Origin: an uncultured Lachnospiraceae bacterium
GTDB lineage: Bacteria; Bacillota; Clostridia; Lachnospirales; Lachnospiraceae
Length of the DNA: 15,092 bases
Assembly: GCA_902803355.1 (NCBI GenBank)
Contig: CADCPP010000002.1
Location: 1 to 15,092, forward strand
Reading direction: 5' to 3'
The notes under the pieces were generated by a model. That model saw only the letters and a program-made list of their open reading frames with translations, was not told the DNA's origin and made no database searches. Every line of letters begins with the position of its first letter. Position 1 is the first letter of the stretch. Shown in pieces: positions 1-7,550 of this stretch. A program made the translations under genes and the position numbers.

Positions 1-3000
1 ATCACATCCGGCGCTCTGACCACGACCTACACGGCCTCCCAGGGTCTGCTGCTGATGATCCCCAATATGTACAAGATCGCCGGCGAGATGCTGCCCTGCG
101 TGATCGACGTGGCCGCCCGTACGCTGGCTACTCACGCGCTCTGCATTTTCGGTGACCAGTCCGATATCTATGCCTGCCGTCAGACCGGCTTCGCCATGCT
201 CTGCGAAGGCAGTGTTCAGGAAGTCATGGACCTGACCGCGGTGGCTCACCTTTCGACCATCAAAGGCCGCGTCCCGGTGCTGAACTTCTTTGACGGCTTC
301 CGGACCTCTCATGAATACCAGAAGATCGAGACCTGGGATTATGACGAGCTGAAGGAAATGGTCGACATGGATGCCGTTCAGGCCTTCCGCAATTCTGCTC
401 TGAACCCTGAACATCCCTGCCAGAAGGGCTCTGCGCAGAACCCGGATATCTTCTTCCAGGTCCGTGAAGCCTCCAACAAGGCCTATGAAGCCTTCCCGGC
501 CATCGTCGAAGGCTATATGAATGAAGTCAACAAGCGCATCGGCACCGATTACAAGCTGTTCAACTATCACGGTGCTCCGGATGCCGAGCAGATCATCATC
601 GCCATGGGCTCGGTCTGCGAGACCATCGATGAGACCGTGGATTACCTGGTCGCGCGCGGCGAGAAGGTCGGCGTGGTCAAGGTCCGCCTGTACCGTCCGT
701 TCAGCGCGAAGCACCTGCTGGATGTCATCCCGGAGACCGTGAAGAAGATCTCCGTCCTTGACAGGACCAAGGAACCCGGCGCCATGGGCGAACCGCTCTA
801 CATGGACGTCCTTGCGGCGATCCGCGGCACCCGCTTCCACAATGCCACCGTCTTCTCCGGCCGCTACGGCCTCGGTTCCAAGGATACGACCCCCGGCCAG
901 ATCGTTGCAGTGTTCCGCAATGAGGAGAAGCCCGTGTTCACCATCGGCATTGAAGATGACGTGACCGGCCTGTCCCTTAAGGTCGTGGAAGATCCCGATA
1001 CGCAGCCTGCCTCCACCATTTCCTGCAAATTCTGGGGCCTCGGCGCGGACGGCACCGTCGGTGCGAACAAGAACTCCGTCAAGATCATCGGCGACCATAC
1101 CGACAAATACGTCCAGGCCTACTTTGAATACGACTCCAAGAAGTCGGGCGGCCTGACCATTTCCCACCTGCGCTTTGGTGATGCGCCCATCAAGTCCACC
1201 TACTATATCAACAAGGCTTCCTTCGTGGCCTGCCACAACCCTTCCTACGTCCGCAAGTACAACATGGTCCAGGAAGTCGTGGACGGCGGCAGCTTCCTTC
1301 TGAACTGCCAGTGGGATCTGGACGGCCTGAACAAGCACCTGCCCGGCCAGATGAAGCGCTACATTGCGGAGCATGGCATCAAGCTCTACACCATCGACGG
1401 TGTGGATATCGGTCAGAAGATCGGCCTCGGCGGCCGCATCAACACCATCCTGCAGGCGGCCTTCTTCTCCATCTCCGGCGTCATTCCGGAAGAGGATGCG
1501 ATCCGCTACATGAAGGATGCGGCGACCCATTCCTATGCCAAGAAGGGAGAAGCTGTCGTGGCCATGAACCATGCGGGCATCGACGCCGGCGCCAAGGAAT
1601 ACCATATGGTCGAGGTACCGGAAGACTGGAAGAACTGCCCGGATGAACCGCTGTTTGAGCTTGCCACCGGCGACCGCGAGGACGTTGTGGACTTTGTCAA
1701 CAATATCCAGAAGCCCATCAATGCGCATGACGGCCAGAACCTGCCCGTCTCCGCGTTCCTGAAATATGCCGACGGCTCCACGCCTTCCGGCGCGGCAGCC
1801 TTCGAAAAGCGCGGCGTTTCCGTGCTGATCCCCGTCTGGGATCCTGCAAAGTGCGCACAGTGCAACTTCTGCTCCTATGTCTGCCCGCACGCCGCGATCC
1901 GTCCGGTCGCTCTGAATGCGGAAGATGTCGCGAACGCCCCCGAAGGCATGCCGATGAAGGATATGACGCTGATGCCCGGCTACAAGTTCGGCCTTGTCGT
2001 TTCCGCCATGGACTGCCTTGGCTGCGCCAGCTGCGTGAACGTCTGCCCGACCAAGTCCCTGACCATGGGCTCCTTCGAGGAGAACCAGGGCTGCCAGAAG
2101 GCCTTCGACTTTGCCGTCGCGCTTCCCGACAAGCAGGAAGTCATCGACAAGTTCAAAGAGACCACCGTCAAGGGCAGCCAGTTCAAGCAGCCGCTGCTTG
2201 AATTCTCCGGTGCCTGCGCAGGCTGCGGCGAATCTCCTTATGCGAAGCTCATCACTCAGCTCTTCGGCGACCGCATGTACATTGCGAACGCCACCGGCTG
2301 CACCTCCATCTGGGGCAACAGCTCGCCGTCCACGCCTTACACCGTGAACAAGGAAGGCCGCGGCCCGGCCTGGAACAACTCCCTGTTCGAGGACAACGCG
2401 GAATTCGGTCTCGGCATGGAACTTGGCCAGTCCACCATCCGCAACGCGCTGGCCGGCAAACTGAAAGCGCTGGCTGAGGAAAGCGCAGATGAGAAGCTCA
2501 AAGCGCTGTGCGAGGAGTACTTCGCCACTTACGATGACAGCAAGGCCAACAACGACGTGGTGCGCCGTCTGCTGCCGAATCTGGAAGCAAACAAGAGCGA
2601 TGCCGCGGCAGAGCTGCTGAAGAACAAAGAATTCCTGGGCAAGAAGTCCCAGTGGATCTTCGGCGGCGACGGCTGGGCCTATGATATCGGCTTCGGCGGC
2701 CTTGACCACGCGATCGCTTCCGGACGTGACATCAACATCATGGTCTTCGATACCGAAGTGTATTCGAACACCGGCGGTCAGTCCTCCAAGGCGACCAATG
2801 TCGGCGCGGTGGCGCCGTTCGCCGCAGGCGGCAAGGAGGGCAAGCAGAAGGATCTGGCGCAGATGGCCATGAGCTACGGCTATGTCTATGTGGCGCAGAT
2901 CGCCATGGGCGCGGACTACAATCAGACCGTCAAGGCCCTGACGGAAGCGGAAAGCTATCACGGCCCGTCGCTCATCATCGCCTATGCACCGTGCATCAAC

Positions 3001-3288
3001 CACGGCATCAAGGCCGGCATGAGCAAGGCTCAGACCGAAGAAAAGAACGCGGTAGCCGCCGGTTACTGGCACAACTTCCGCTTCGATCCTCGCAAGGAGC
3101 AGCCGTTCCAGCTCGACAGCAAGGCCCCGACCATGGATTACAAGGAATTCCTGAAGGGCGAAGTCCGCTACACTTCGCTGGAGCTGAAGGATCCTGCCCG
3201 TGCCGCGATGCTGTTCGACAAGGCAGCTGGCTTCGCGAAGGAAAAATACGAACACCTGCTCAAGCTGCAGGAGGTCTACGGCAAATAA
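1..3288 (+). CDS. nifJ: Pyruvate:ferredoxin (flavodoxin) oxidoreductase, 5' end cut off by window edge
   Basis: The enzyme oxidises pyruvate with CoA to acetyl-CoA and CO2, passing electrons to ferredoxin or flavodoxin in the cytoplasm of anaerobes. The frame is open from base 1, giving 1095 visible residues. Aligning visible Arg40 with Arg114 of the Desulfovibrio africanus enzyme suggests about 75 residues are missing. In visible numbering, two ferredoxin-type 4Fe-4S motifs lie at C618/C621/C624/C628 and C672/C675/C678/C682. The proximal cluster ligands are C739, C742 and probably C998 (APCINHG). The thiamine diphosphate/Mg site is GGDGWAYD (from 888) plus DTEVYSN (917-923). All expected domains after the N-terminal part are present and intact. 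Codon choice is strikingly uniform (for example almost all Lys AAG and Asn AAC), as expected for a highly expressed gene. It looks like a gene transcribed alone or last in its unit, because a terminator follows at once. Confidence 0.98.
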   Translation: MTSGALTTTYTASQGLLLMIPNMYKIAGEMLPCVIDVAARTLATHALCIFGDQSDIYACRQTGFAMLCEGSVQEVMDLTAVAHLSTIKGRVPVLNFFDGFRTSHEYQKIETWDYDELKEMVDMDAVQAFRNSALNPEHPCQKGSAQNPDIFFQVREASNKAYEAFPAIVEGYMNEVNKRIGTDYKLFNYHGAPDAEQIIIAMGSVCETIDETVDYLVARGEKVGVVKVRLYRPFSAKHLLDVIPETVKKISVLDRTKEPGAMGEPLYMDVLAAIRGTRFHNATVFSGRYGLGSKDTTPGQIVAVFRNEEKPVFTIGIEDDVTGLSLKVVEDPDTQPASTISCKFWGLGADGTVGANKNSVKIIGDHTDKYVQAYFEYDSKKSGGLTISHLRFGDAPIKSTYYINKASFVACHNPSYVRKYNMVQEVVDGGSFLLNCQWDLDGLNKHLPGQMKRYIAEHGIKLYTIDGVDIGQKIGLGGRINTILQAAFFSISGVIPEEDAIRYMKDAATHSYAKKGEAVVAMNHAGIDAGAKEYHMVEVPEDWKNCPDEPLFELATGDREDVVDFVNNIQKPINAHDGQNLPVSAFLKYADGSTPSGAAAFEKRGVSVLIPVWDPAKCAQCNFCSYVCPHAAIRPVALNAEDVANAPEGMPMKDMTLMPGYKFGLVVSAMDCLGCASCVNVCPTKSLTMGSFEENQGCQKAFDFAVALPDKQEVIDKFKETTVKGSQFKQPLLEFSGACAGCGESPYAKLITQLFGDRMYIANATGCTSIWGNSSPSTPYTVNKEGRGPAWNNSLFEDNAEFGLGMELGQSTIRNALAGKLKALAEESADEKLKALCEEYFATYDDSKANNDVVRRLLPNLEANKSDAAAELLKNKEFLGKKSQWIFGGDGWAYDIGFGGLDHAIASGRDINIMVFDTEVYSNTGGQSSKATNVGAVAPFAAGGKEGKQKDLAQMAMSYGYVYVAQIAMGADYNQTVKALTEAESYHGPSLIIAYAPCINHGIKAGMSKAQTEEKNAVAAGYWHNFRFDPRKEQPFQLDSKAPTMDYKEFLKGEVRYTSLELKDPARAAMLFDKAAGFAKEKYEHLLKLQEVYGK

Positions 3289-3320
3289 GCGATCCGCTCA
3301 TTTAGCCTGATGAGATAAAG

Positions 3321-3359
3321 CCGCCGCATGGAAATGCTTTTCCTGCGGCGGTTTTTCTT
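3321..3359 (+). terminator. Rho-independent terminator after the pyruvate oxidoreductase gene
   Basis: The arms CCGCCGCA (3321-3328) and TGCGGCGG (3344-3351) pair perfectly. An inner GGAAA/TTTCC pairing continues the stem after a one-base bulge, around a TGCT loop. A T-rich tail TTTTTCTTT (3352-3360) follows. It lies 32 bases after the stop codon. Confidence 0.93.
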
Positions 3360-3386
3360 TACGGCGGCCGGAACTTGCTGTACAAT
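3358..3386 (+). promoter_or_regulatory. Possible promoter for rlmH
   Basis: TTTACG (3358-3363) and TACAAT (3381-3386) are separated by 17 bases, 53 bases upstream of the rlmH start. The -10 box matches the sigma-A consensus at five of six positions; the -35 is weak and overlaps the T-rich tail of the preceding terminator. Since that terminator isolates rlmH from upstream transcription, a promoter is needed here, but the exact boxes are uncertain. Confidence 0.5.
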
Positions 3387-3439
3387 AGCAAAATAGTGAC
3401 GGGATGCCCCGCCGGACCATCTGGAAAGAGAGAAGCGCC

Positions 3440-3919
3440 ATGAAGATCACGGTCCTCTGCGTCGGACGGATCAAGGAAGACTATTTCACCGACGCCATAC
3501 GCGAATATGCAAAGCGCCTGTCGCGCTATGTGAAGCTCGAAATCGCTGAAGTTGAGGATGAAAAAACGCCGGATAAGGCTTCCGACGCGGAAAACGCGGC
3601 CATAAAGGAAAAAGAAGGCGCAAGGCTGCTGGCCCGCCTGCCTGAGGATGCCTATGTCATCGCGCTGGCAATTGACGGGAAGGCGCCGGATTCCGTAGAG
3701 CTTTCGCAGCATATCGAAGAACTCGGCGTACGGGGAAAGAGCCATCTGTGCTTTGTGATCGGCGGCTCGCTCGGACTCTCGCCGAAACTGCTTGCCAGGG
3801 CAGATGAATCCTTAAGCTTTTCCCGGATGACCTTCCCGCACCAGCTGATGCGGGTCATTTTGCTTGAACAGCTGTATCGTTCCTTCCGCATCATGCGGGG
3901 CGAACCGTATCATAAATAG
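3440..3919 (+). CDS. rlmH: 23S rRNA (pseudouridine1915-N3)-methyltransferase RlmH
   Basis: RlmH is a SPOUT-class methyltransferase that N3-methylates pseudouridine 1915 in helix 69 of 23S rRNA, acting on the assembled 70S ribosome with S-adenosylmethionine. The 159-residue product has the usual length for the family. It starts MKITVLCVGRIKEDYF, has the SAM-binding knot loop FVIGGSLGLS and ends in the family signature FPHQLMRVILLEQLYR followed by GEPYHK at the C-terminus. The reading frame stays open upstream to an ATG at 3404, but the ATG at 3440 is chosen because it matches the family N-terminus and has a purine-rich ribosome binding site (GGAAAGAGAG) before it. The FAD protein gene starts 8 bases after its stop, so the two are probably cotranscribed. 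Confidence 0.97.
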   Translation: MKITVLCVGRIKEDYFTDAIREYAKRLSRYVKLEIAEVEDEKTPDKASDAENAAIKEKEGARLLARLPEDAYVIALAIDGKAPDSVELSQHIEELGVRGKSHLCFVIGGSLGLSPKLLARADESLSFSRMTFPHQLMRVILLEQLYRSFRIMRGEPYHK

Positions 3920-3927
3920 GTGAAGAG

Positions 3928-5622
3928 ATGATCAGGATCCATGACTTAACGGTACCGCCGCTGCCGGAGGAAGAGCGGAGGAAGATATTGGAAAAGAAGA
4001 TCCGCCGTTTTACCGGCGGCTATTTGCCGGCGTATCGTATCGTGCGGCGCTCGGTCGATGCACGCAAAAAAGAAGAGATCCGCTACATTTATTCGGTGGA
4101 TCTGGAAGATGTGGACGCAAAGACGGAAAAACAGCTCCTGTTTCGGAAAAAAGGCTTTACGGCGGAACGGGTCGATCCGCTCGTTTACCGGCTGCCGGAG
4201 AGCGGAGAGGAAGCGCTTAATGCGCCGCCCCTGATCATCGGTGCCGGCCCTGCCGGACTGTTTGCCGCGTGGATGCTGGCAAAAGCCGGATACCGGCCTC
4301 TTGTGATCGAGCAGGGCGCTCCGGTGGAAGAGCGGGAGCGCGACGTGCAGGCTTTCTGGAAAGGCAGCGCGCTGAAGCCCTGGTCAAACGTGCAGTTCGG
4401 CGAGGGCGGCGCGGGGACCTTCTCCGACGGAAAACTGGTCACGGGCATCAAGGATCCGGACGGACGCATTCAGGAGGTGCTGCGCATCTTCACGGACTGC
4501 GGGGCGGATCCGTCGATCAGGTATGACGCGAAGCCGCATATCGGGACGGACGTTCTGAAAACGGTGGTAAAGAAGATGCGGGAGCAGATCATCAGCATGG
4601 GCGGACGCTTCCGCTTTCATACGCAGCTCCTTGATTTCCGGGCAGAAAACGGAAGGCTCTGCGCCGTCCGGCTGAGGGATACGCAGAGCGGATCAGAAGA
4701 GCTGATCCCGGCTTCTGCCATGATCCTCGCGCCCGGACACAGCGCGCGGGAGACCTTTTATGCGCTTCATGCTCAGGGGCTGCAGATGGAGGCCAAGCCC
4801 TTTGCCGCAGGTGTCCGCATCGAGCATCCGCAGAGCCTGATCAATACCATCCAGTACGGCAGCGCGGCGCCGGAAAATCTGCCGCCGGCAGACTACAAGC
4901 TGACGGCAAAGACGGCTGACGGCAGGAGCGTTTATTCCTTCTGCATGTGCCCCGGCGGACAGGTGGTCAACGCCTCTTCGGAGGAGGGGCGTCTGTGCGT
5001 GAACGGAATGAGCCGCCGCGCCCGGGACGGCCGGAACGCGAACGCTGCCCTGGTCGTCCAGGTGGAACCGAAGGATTTTGAAGACAAAGACCTTTTCGCG
5101 GGCCTGCGTTTTCAGAGAAGGATCGAAGAAACGATGTACCGCCTTGCAGGCGGAAAGATCCCGGTGCAGCGATGGGAGGAGTTCTCGCGGAGCAAGGAGG
5201 CTTTAAAAGAGACGGAAAAGGAGAGCGCCGCCCCTTCCCTGCCGCCTGCGCTTCAGGATATGCCGGAAGAAAACGAAGCAGAGACTGTTGTTCCGGATAC
5301 CTGCGGCGCGTGGGTGAAGGCGGATGTGGCTTCCGCCCTGCCGGGCTTCATGTATTCCGCGCTCTGTGAGGCGATGCCTCAGTTTGACCGCCGCATGCCT
5401 GGCTATGCCTGCCCGGAGGCGCTCATCGAAGGCTTTGAAGGCCGGACCTCTTCCCCCATCCGCATCCCGCGGGGTGGGGATGGACAGAGCAATATCCGAG
5501 GCATCTATCCTGCAGGAGAAGGCGCAGGCTATGCGGGAGGCATCACCTCGGCAGCCGTAGACGGGATCAAAGCGGCTGAGCAGATCATCCGCAGGTTTGA
5601 CCGTCTGGAGAAGAATACATAA
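3928..5622 (+). CDS. FAD-dependent oxidoreductase of uncharacterised COG2509 type
   Basis: This 564-residue protein looks like the uncharacterised FAD-dependent dehydrogenases of COG2509, common in Clostridia and Bacteroides; the substrate is unknown. After an N-terminal segment of about 100 residues lies a Rossmann dinucleotide fold: IIGAGPAGLFAAWML with GAGPAG at 105-110 and an acidic ribose-binding residue E128. Then come the family motif FGEGGAGTFSDGKL (about 157-170) and, near the C-terminus, the second FAD motif PAGEGAGYAGGITSAA (from about 525). A hydrophilic stretch at about 420-457, rich in Glu, Lys, Pro and Ala, looks like a flexible insertion between conserved blocks. There is no signal peptide or membrane segment, so it is probably cytoplasmic. 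It starts 8 bases after rlmH, preceded by GGTGAAGAG. A link to rRNA methylation is not implied by chemistry; the pairing may be only positional. Confidence 0.88.
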   Translation: MIRIHDLTVPPLPEEERRKILEKKIRRFTGGYLPAYRIVRRSVDARKKEEIRYIYSVDLEDVDAKTEKQLLFRKKGFTAERVDPLVYRLPESGEEALNAPPLIIGAGPAGLFAAWMLAKAGYRPLVIEQGAPVEERERDVQAFWKGSALKPWSNVQFGEGGAGTFSDGKLVTGIKDPDGRIQEVLRIFTDCGADPSIRYDAKPHIGTDVLKTVVKKMREQIISMGGRFRFHTQLLDFRAENGRLCAVRLRDTQSGSEELIPASAMILAPGHSARETFYALHAQGLQMEAKPFAAGVRIEHPQSLINTIQYGSAAPENLPPADYKLTAKTADGRSVYSFCMCPGGQVVNASSEEGRLCVNGMSRRARDGRNANAALVVQVEPKDFEDKDLFAGLRFQRRIEETMYRLAGGKIPVQRWEEFSRSKEALKETEKESAAPSLPPALQDMPEENEAETVVPDTCGAWVKADVASALPGFMYSALCEAMPQFDRRMPGYACPEALIEGFEGRTSSPIRIPRGGDGQSNIRGIYPAGEGAGYAGGITSAAVDGIKAAEQIIRRFDRLEKNT

Positions 5623-5659
5623 AAACGAAGTGCAGATCCTTGGGATCTGCACTTCGTTT
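5623..5659. terminator. Bidirectional terminator between convergent genes
   Basis: A perfect 17-bp inverted repeat (arms 5623-5639 and 5643-5659) closes a TTG loop. On the minus strand the hairpin is followed by an unbroken run of Ts (complement of the A run at 5621-5625), a good terminator for the carD-like gene. On the plus strand the arm ends in GTTTACG, a weaker tail that still serves the FAD protein gene. The A run includes the FAD gene stop codon, so the hairpin starts directly at the end of that gene. Confidence 0.9.
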
Positions 5660-5713
5660 ACGCGGTCATGACGGGTTTGGGTGAGAGGGGAAGACGGTAA
5701 GATCCATAAAGGA

Positions 5714-6238
5714 TCAGACGGCCTGCACCTGGGCGGCATGGTTTTCGATCTCTGACTGGATAAAGGGAAGGACTTCGTCGCGGTGGATTTTCAGAACATA
5801 GGCAAACTCTTCATACAGGACAGATTCCGCGTCCTTCAAAAAGTTCTCATCTGCCGCGTGCATCTTGTGGCCGCTGTCTACCAGACTTTCACGATGTTCA
5901 TACAGGGTCTTGATGAGCCGGATCACTTTCTTGTGATCCCCGCTTTTGATGATCCGGGCATACTCTTCTTTGCGGGTGGATTCTTTTTCGATCCAGATGG
6001 TTTCTTCTTCGGTCATACCGTGGATGGCAGAGATGATCTCGTCGCGGGTAAGGACCCGGCGGAGCTTTGCCATGGTTTTTTCATTGTCGGTGGGCAAGAA
6101 CAAGACAGCATCGCGCCGAAAAAGCGGGTGCAGCTCATAAAAGAGCTTCTTCGCGCCCAGCATGTTCTTCTCTACGATGGCTGTAATGGTACAGACGCCG
6201 TCTGCCGCGTACAGGACAGTATCGTTGACGGAATACAT
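5714..6238 (-). CDS. CarD-like (CdnL/TRCF-interaction domain) transcriptional regulator
   Basis: CarD/CdnL family proteins bind the RNA polymerase beta subunit through an N-terminal domain shared with the Mfd/TRCF repair helicase, and stabilise or modulate open promoter complexes. The 174-residue product begins MYSVNDTVLYAADGVCTI, matching the family opening pattern in which a GVC (often HGVC) turn is followed by a beta-strand. The beta-rich domain spans about 1-65 (including FYELHPLF and the LFLPTDN strand). The rest is helical and charged, as in the DNA-contacting C-terminal part of the family. The ATG is chosen from the ribosome binding site AAAGGAG (complement of 6245-6251) six bases upstream. 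The gene stands alone, convergent with the FAD gene and divergent from rsmD. The regulon cannot be inferred here; many Clostridia carry several paralogues. Confidence 0.9.
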   Translation of the reverse strand: MYSVNDTVLYAADGVCTITAIVEKNMLGAKKLFYELHPLFRRDAVLFLPTDNEKTMAKLRRVLTRDEIISAIHGMTEEETIWIEKESTRKEEYARIIKSGDHKKVIRLIKTLYEHRESLVDSGHKMHAADENFLKDAESVLYEEFAYVLKIHRDEVLPFIQSEIENHAAQVQAV

Positions 6239-6260
6239 GGCATGCTCCTTTCGTTTACTG

Positions 6261-6299
6261 ATTTTAACTTAACTTAACACTTTTTTTACAAAAAAGCAA
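6261..6299 (-). promoter_or_regulatory. Probable carD promoter region with triple TTAAC repeat
   Basis: Read on the minus strand, candidate boxes are TAAAAT (6261-6266) as -10 with TTGTAA (6286-6291) as -35 at 19-base spacing, or TAAGTT (6271-6276) with TTGCTT (6294-6299) at 17 bases. Neither pair is convincing alone. The pentamer TTAAC occurs three times in tandem at 6264-6278 (GTTAA on the minus strand), overlapping the likely -10 region. The surrounding sequence is very AT-rich. Confidence 0.4.
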
Positions 6300-6322
6300 G
6301 TGAAAATGTGAGCAAAACAGCG

Positions 6323-6337
6323 TTATTAGTGTAATAA
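6323..6337. repeat. 15-bp palindrome in the carD-rsmD divergent region
   Basis: TTATTA-GTG-TAATAA is a perfect inverted repeat with 6-base arms, lying between the divergent carD and rsmD promoters. It has no T tail and is too short and AT-rich for a terminator, so an operator-like protein site is possible. I do not recognise it as the site of a known regulator, and in AT-rich DNA it could occur by chance. Confidence 0.4.
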
Positions 6338-6401
6338 ATATAAATTTTCAATAAACTGCATCGCCTGAACAGGGGATAAATAACTCGTTTTTGCTTTTGA
6401 G

Positions 6402-6430
6402 TTGACAAAAAAGCGTTCTGATTGTATTTT
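6402..6430 (+). promoter_or_regulatory. Sigma-A type promoter for rsmD-coaD unit
   Basis: A perfect -35 box TTGACA (6402-6407) is separated by exactly 17 bases from TATTTT (6425-6430). The start codon of rsmD lies 27 bases after the -10, which leaves a short 5' leader. AT-rich DNA upstream could act as an UP element. A weak inverted repeat AACTC/GAGTT (6382-6386, 6399-6403) touches the -35 box. Confidence 0.88.
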
Positions 6431-6445
6431 AAGCATAGTAAAGAC

Positions 6446-6451
6446 AGGAGG
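6446..6451 (+). promoter_or_regulatory. Ribosome binding site that fixes the rsmD GTG start
   Basis: AGGAGG lies six bases before the GTG at 6458. The upstream in-frame TTG at 6422 overlaps the -10 box, so it would lie outside the transcript made from this promoter. Confidence 0.85.
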
Positions 6452-6457
6452 ACTCAC

Positions 6458-7018
6458 GTGCAGGTCATAGCCGGAAAAGCAAGAAGACTGCTTCTGAAAA
6501 CGATCCCGGGAATGGATACCCGTCCCACCCAGGACCGGATCAAGGAAACATTGTTCAATATTCTGCAGCCCGATGTGCCGGGCAGCCGCTTTCTGGATCT
6601 GTTTGCGGGAACGGGAGCCATCGGGATCGAGGCGCTTTCCCGCGGTGCCCAGCGGGCGGTCTTCGTTGACAACGCGCACAAAGCGGTCTCATGCATGAAA
6701 GAGAACCTGGCGCACACTCATCTGGAAAACGAGGCGCTTGTCATGGAGTCGGACGCCCTGGCGGCGATCCGAAGACTTGCGCTGCAGGGCGCAAAATTCG
6801 ACCTGATCTTCCTGGACCCTCCCTATGACGCCGGGCTGGAAATGCCGGTGCTCAGGGCGCTCGATAAGGCGGAAATTCTTGCGGTAAACGGCCTGATCAT
6901 CGTGGAAGCAAGACGGGAAAAGACCCTGGACGGCCTGGAAGAGACAGACTTTATCATCACCAGGGAAAAAGAGTATAAAAACAACAAGCATATTTTTCTG
7001 AAGAGAAAGGAGGACTGA
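6458..7018 (+). CDS. rsmD: 16S rRNA (guanine966-N2)-methyltransferase RsmD
   Basis: RsmD N2-methylates guanine 966 of 16S rRNA in the assembled small subunit, using S-adenosylmethionine. The 186-residue product is the normal family length. The N-terminus reads (V/M)QVIAGKARRLLLKT, then TRPTQDRIKETLFNIL, the conserved RsmD block. The SAM-binding motif is FLDLFAGTGAIGIEALSRGA (about residues 47-66) and the catalytic N6/N2-methylase motif is LDPPYDAG. The start is GTG, supported by an AGGAGG site and by the family N-terminus. coaD begins two bases after the stop, a pairing seen in very many bacteria, so they are cotranscribed. Confidence 0.96.
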   Translation: MQVIAGKARRLLLKTIPGMDTRPTQDRIKETLFNILQPDVPGSRFLDLFAGTGAIGIEALSRGAQRAVFVDNAHKAVSCMKENLAHTHLENEALVMESDALAAIRRLALQGAKFDLIFLDPPYDAGLEMPVLRALDKAEILAVNGLIIVEARREKTLDGLEETDFIITREKEYKNNKHIFLKRKED

Positions 7019-7019
7019 T

Positions 7020-7517
7020 ATGGCAGGAAAAACAGAACGGATCGGCTTTTATCCGGGCAGTTTTGACCCCATCACCCTCGGTCATCTGGATATTATCAGA
7101 CGTGCGGCGCCGCTGTTTGACAAACTTTATCTCGGCGTCCTGGTAAATCTGCAGAAAAAATCATTGTTTTCTGAAGAAGAACGTGTTAAAATGATAGAAC
7201 GTGTGACCAAAGATATCCCTAATGTTGAGGTCATATCGTTTTCCGGACTGCTGGTGGATTGCTGCCGCAGTTACGGAGCATTCACTCTGGTGCGCGGGAT
7301 CCGCGGAGTCACGGACTTCGATTACGAGATGCAGCTTGCTCAGGGCTATCGGGCTCTGGATGACAGGATCGATACCGTGTTTTTGTTTGCTGATCCGTCC
7401 GTTGCCTATGTCAGTGCCACGTCAGCCAGACAGCTGGCGGAATACGGCGGAGATCTGGAAAAGTTTCTGCCGCAGGAACTGATCGAAACGGTCAGAAATA
7501 AATTTAAAGAACATTAA
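7020..7517 (+). CDS. coaD: Pantetheine-phosphate adenylyltransferase
   Basis: CoaD transfers AMP from ATP to 4'-phosphopantetheine, giving dephospho-CoA, the penultimate step of CoA synthesis. The 165-residue product has the expected length. The nucleotidyltransferase motif is GSFDPITLGH (13-22), with the catalytic histidine H22. The second family block is at 130-151, reading YVSATSARQLAEYGGD then LEKFLP. There the usual ISS-S/T segment is replaced by VSATS, a mild divergence that keeps the overall pattern. RGIR (in the LVRGIRGVTDFDYE segment) is the conserved phosphate-contacting region. The start lies one base after the rsmD stop, with its GGAGG site inside the end of rsmD, so translation is probably coupled. 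Confidence 0.97.
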   Translation: MAGKTERIGFYPGSFDPITLGHLDIIRRAAPLFDKLYLGVLVNLQKKSLFSEEERVKMIERVTKDIPNVEVISFSGLLVDCCRSYGAFTLVRGIRGVTDFDYEMQLAQGYRALDDRIDTVFLFADPSVAYVSATSARQLAEYGGDLEKFLPQELIETVRNKFKEH

Positions 7518-7550
7518 CTGCTGGGGACCGCAAGGTCGGGAGGATTTTTT

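Noticed and set aside
3404..3439. Upstream ATG giving rlmH 12 extra residues
   Set aside because: The extension is not seen in the family, and the ATG at 3440 has a ribosome binding site and the exact family N-terminus.
5783..6277. 164-codon plus-strand frame opposite the carD-like gene
   Set aside because: The minus-strand frame has the CarD N-terminal pattern, a good ribosome binding site and a terminator; the plus frame has none of these.
6364..6373. CCTG-AA-CAGG palindrome upstream of the rsmD promoter
   Set aside because: Only four-base arms; expected by chance in a region of this size.
6422..6457. TTG start 12 codons upstream of rsmD
   Set aside because: It overlaps the -10 box, so the transcript from this promoter would not contain it; AGGAGG points to the GTG at 6458.
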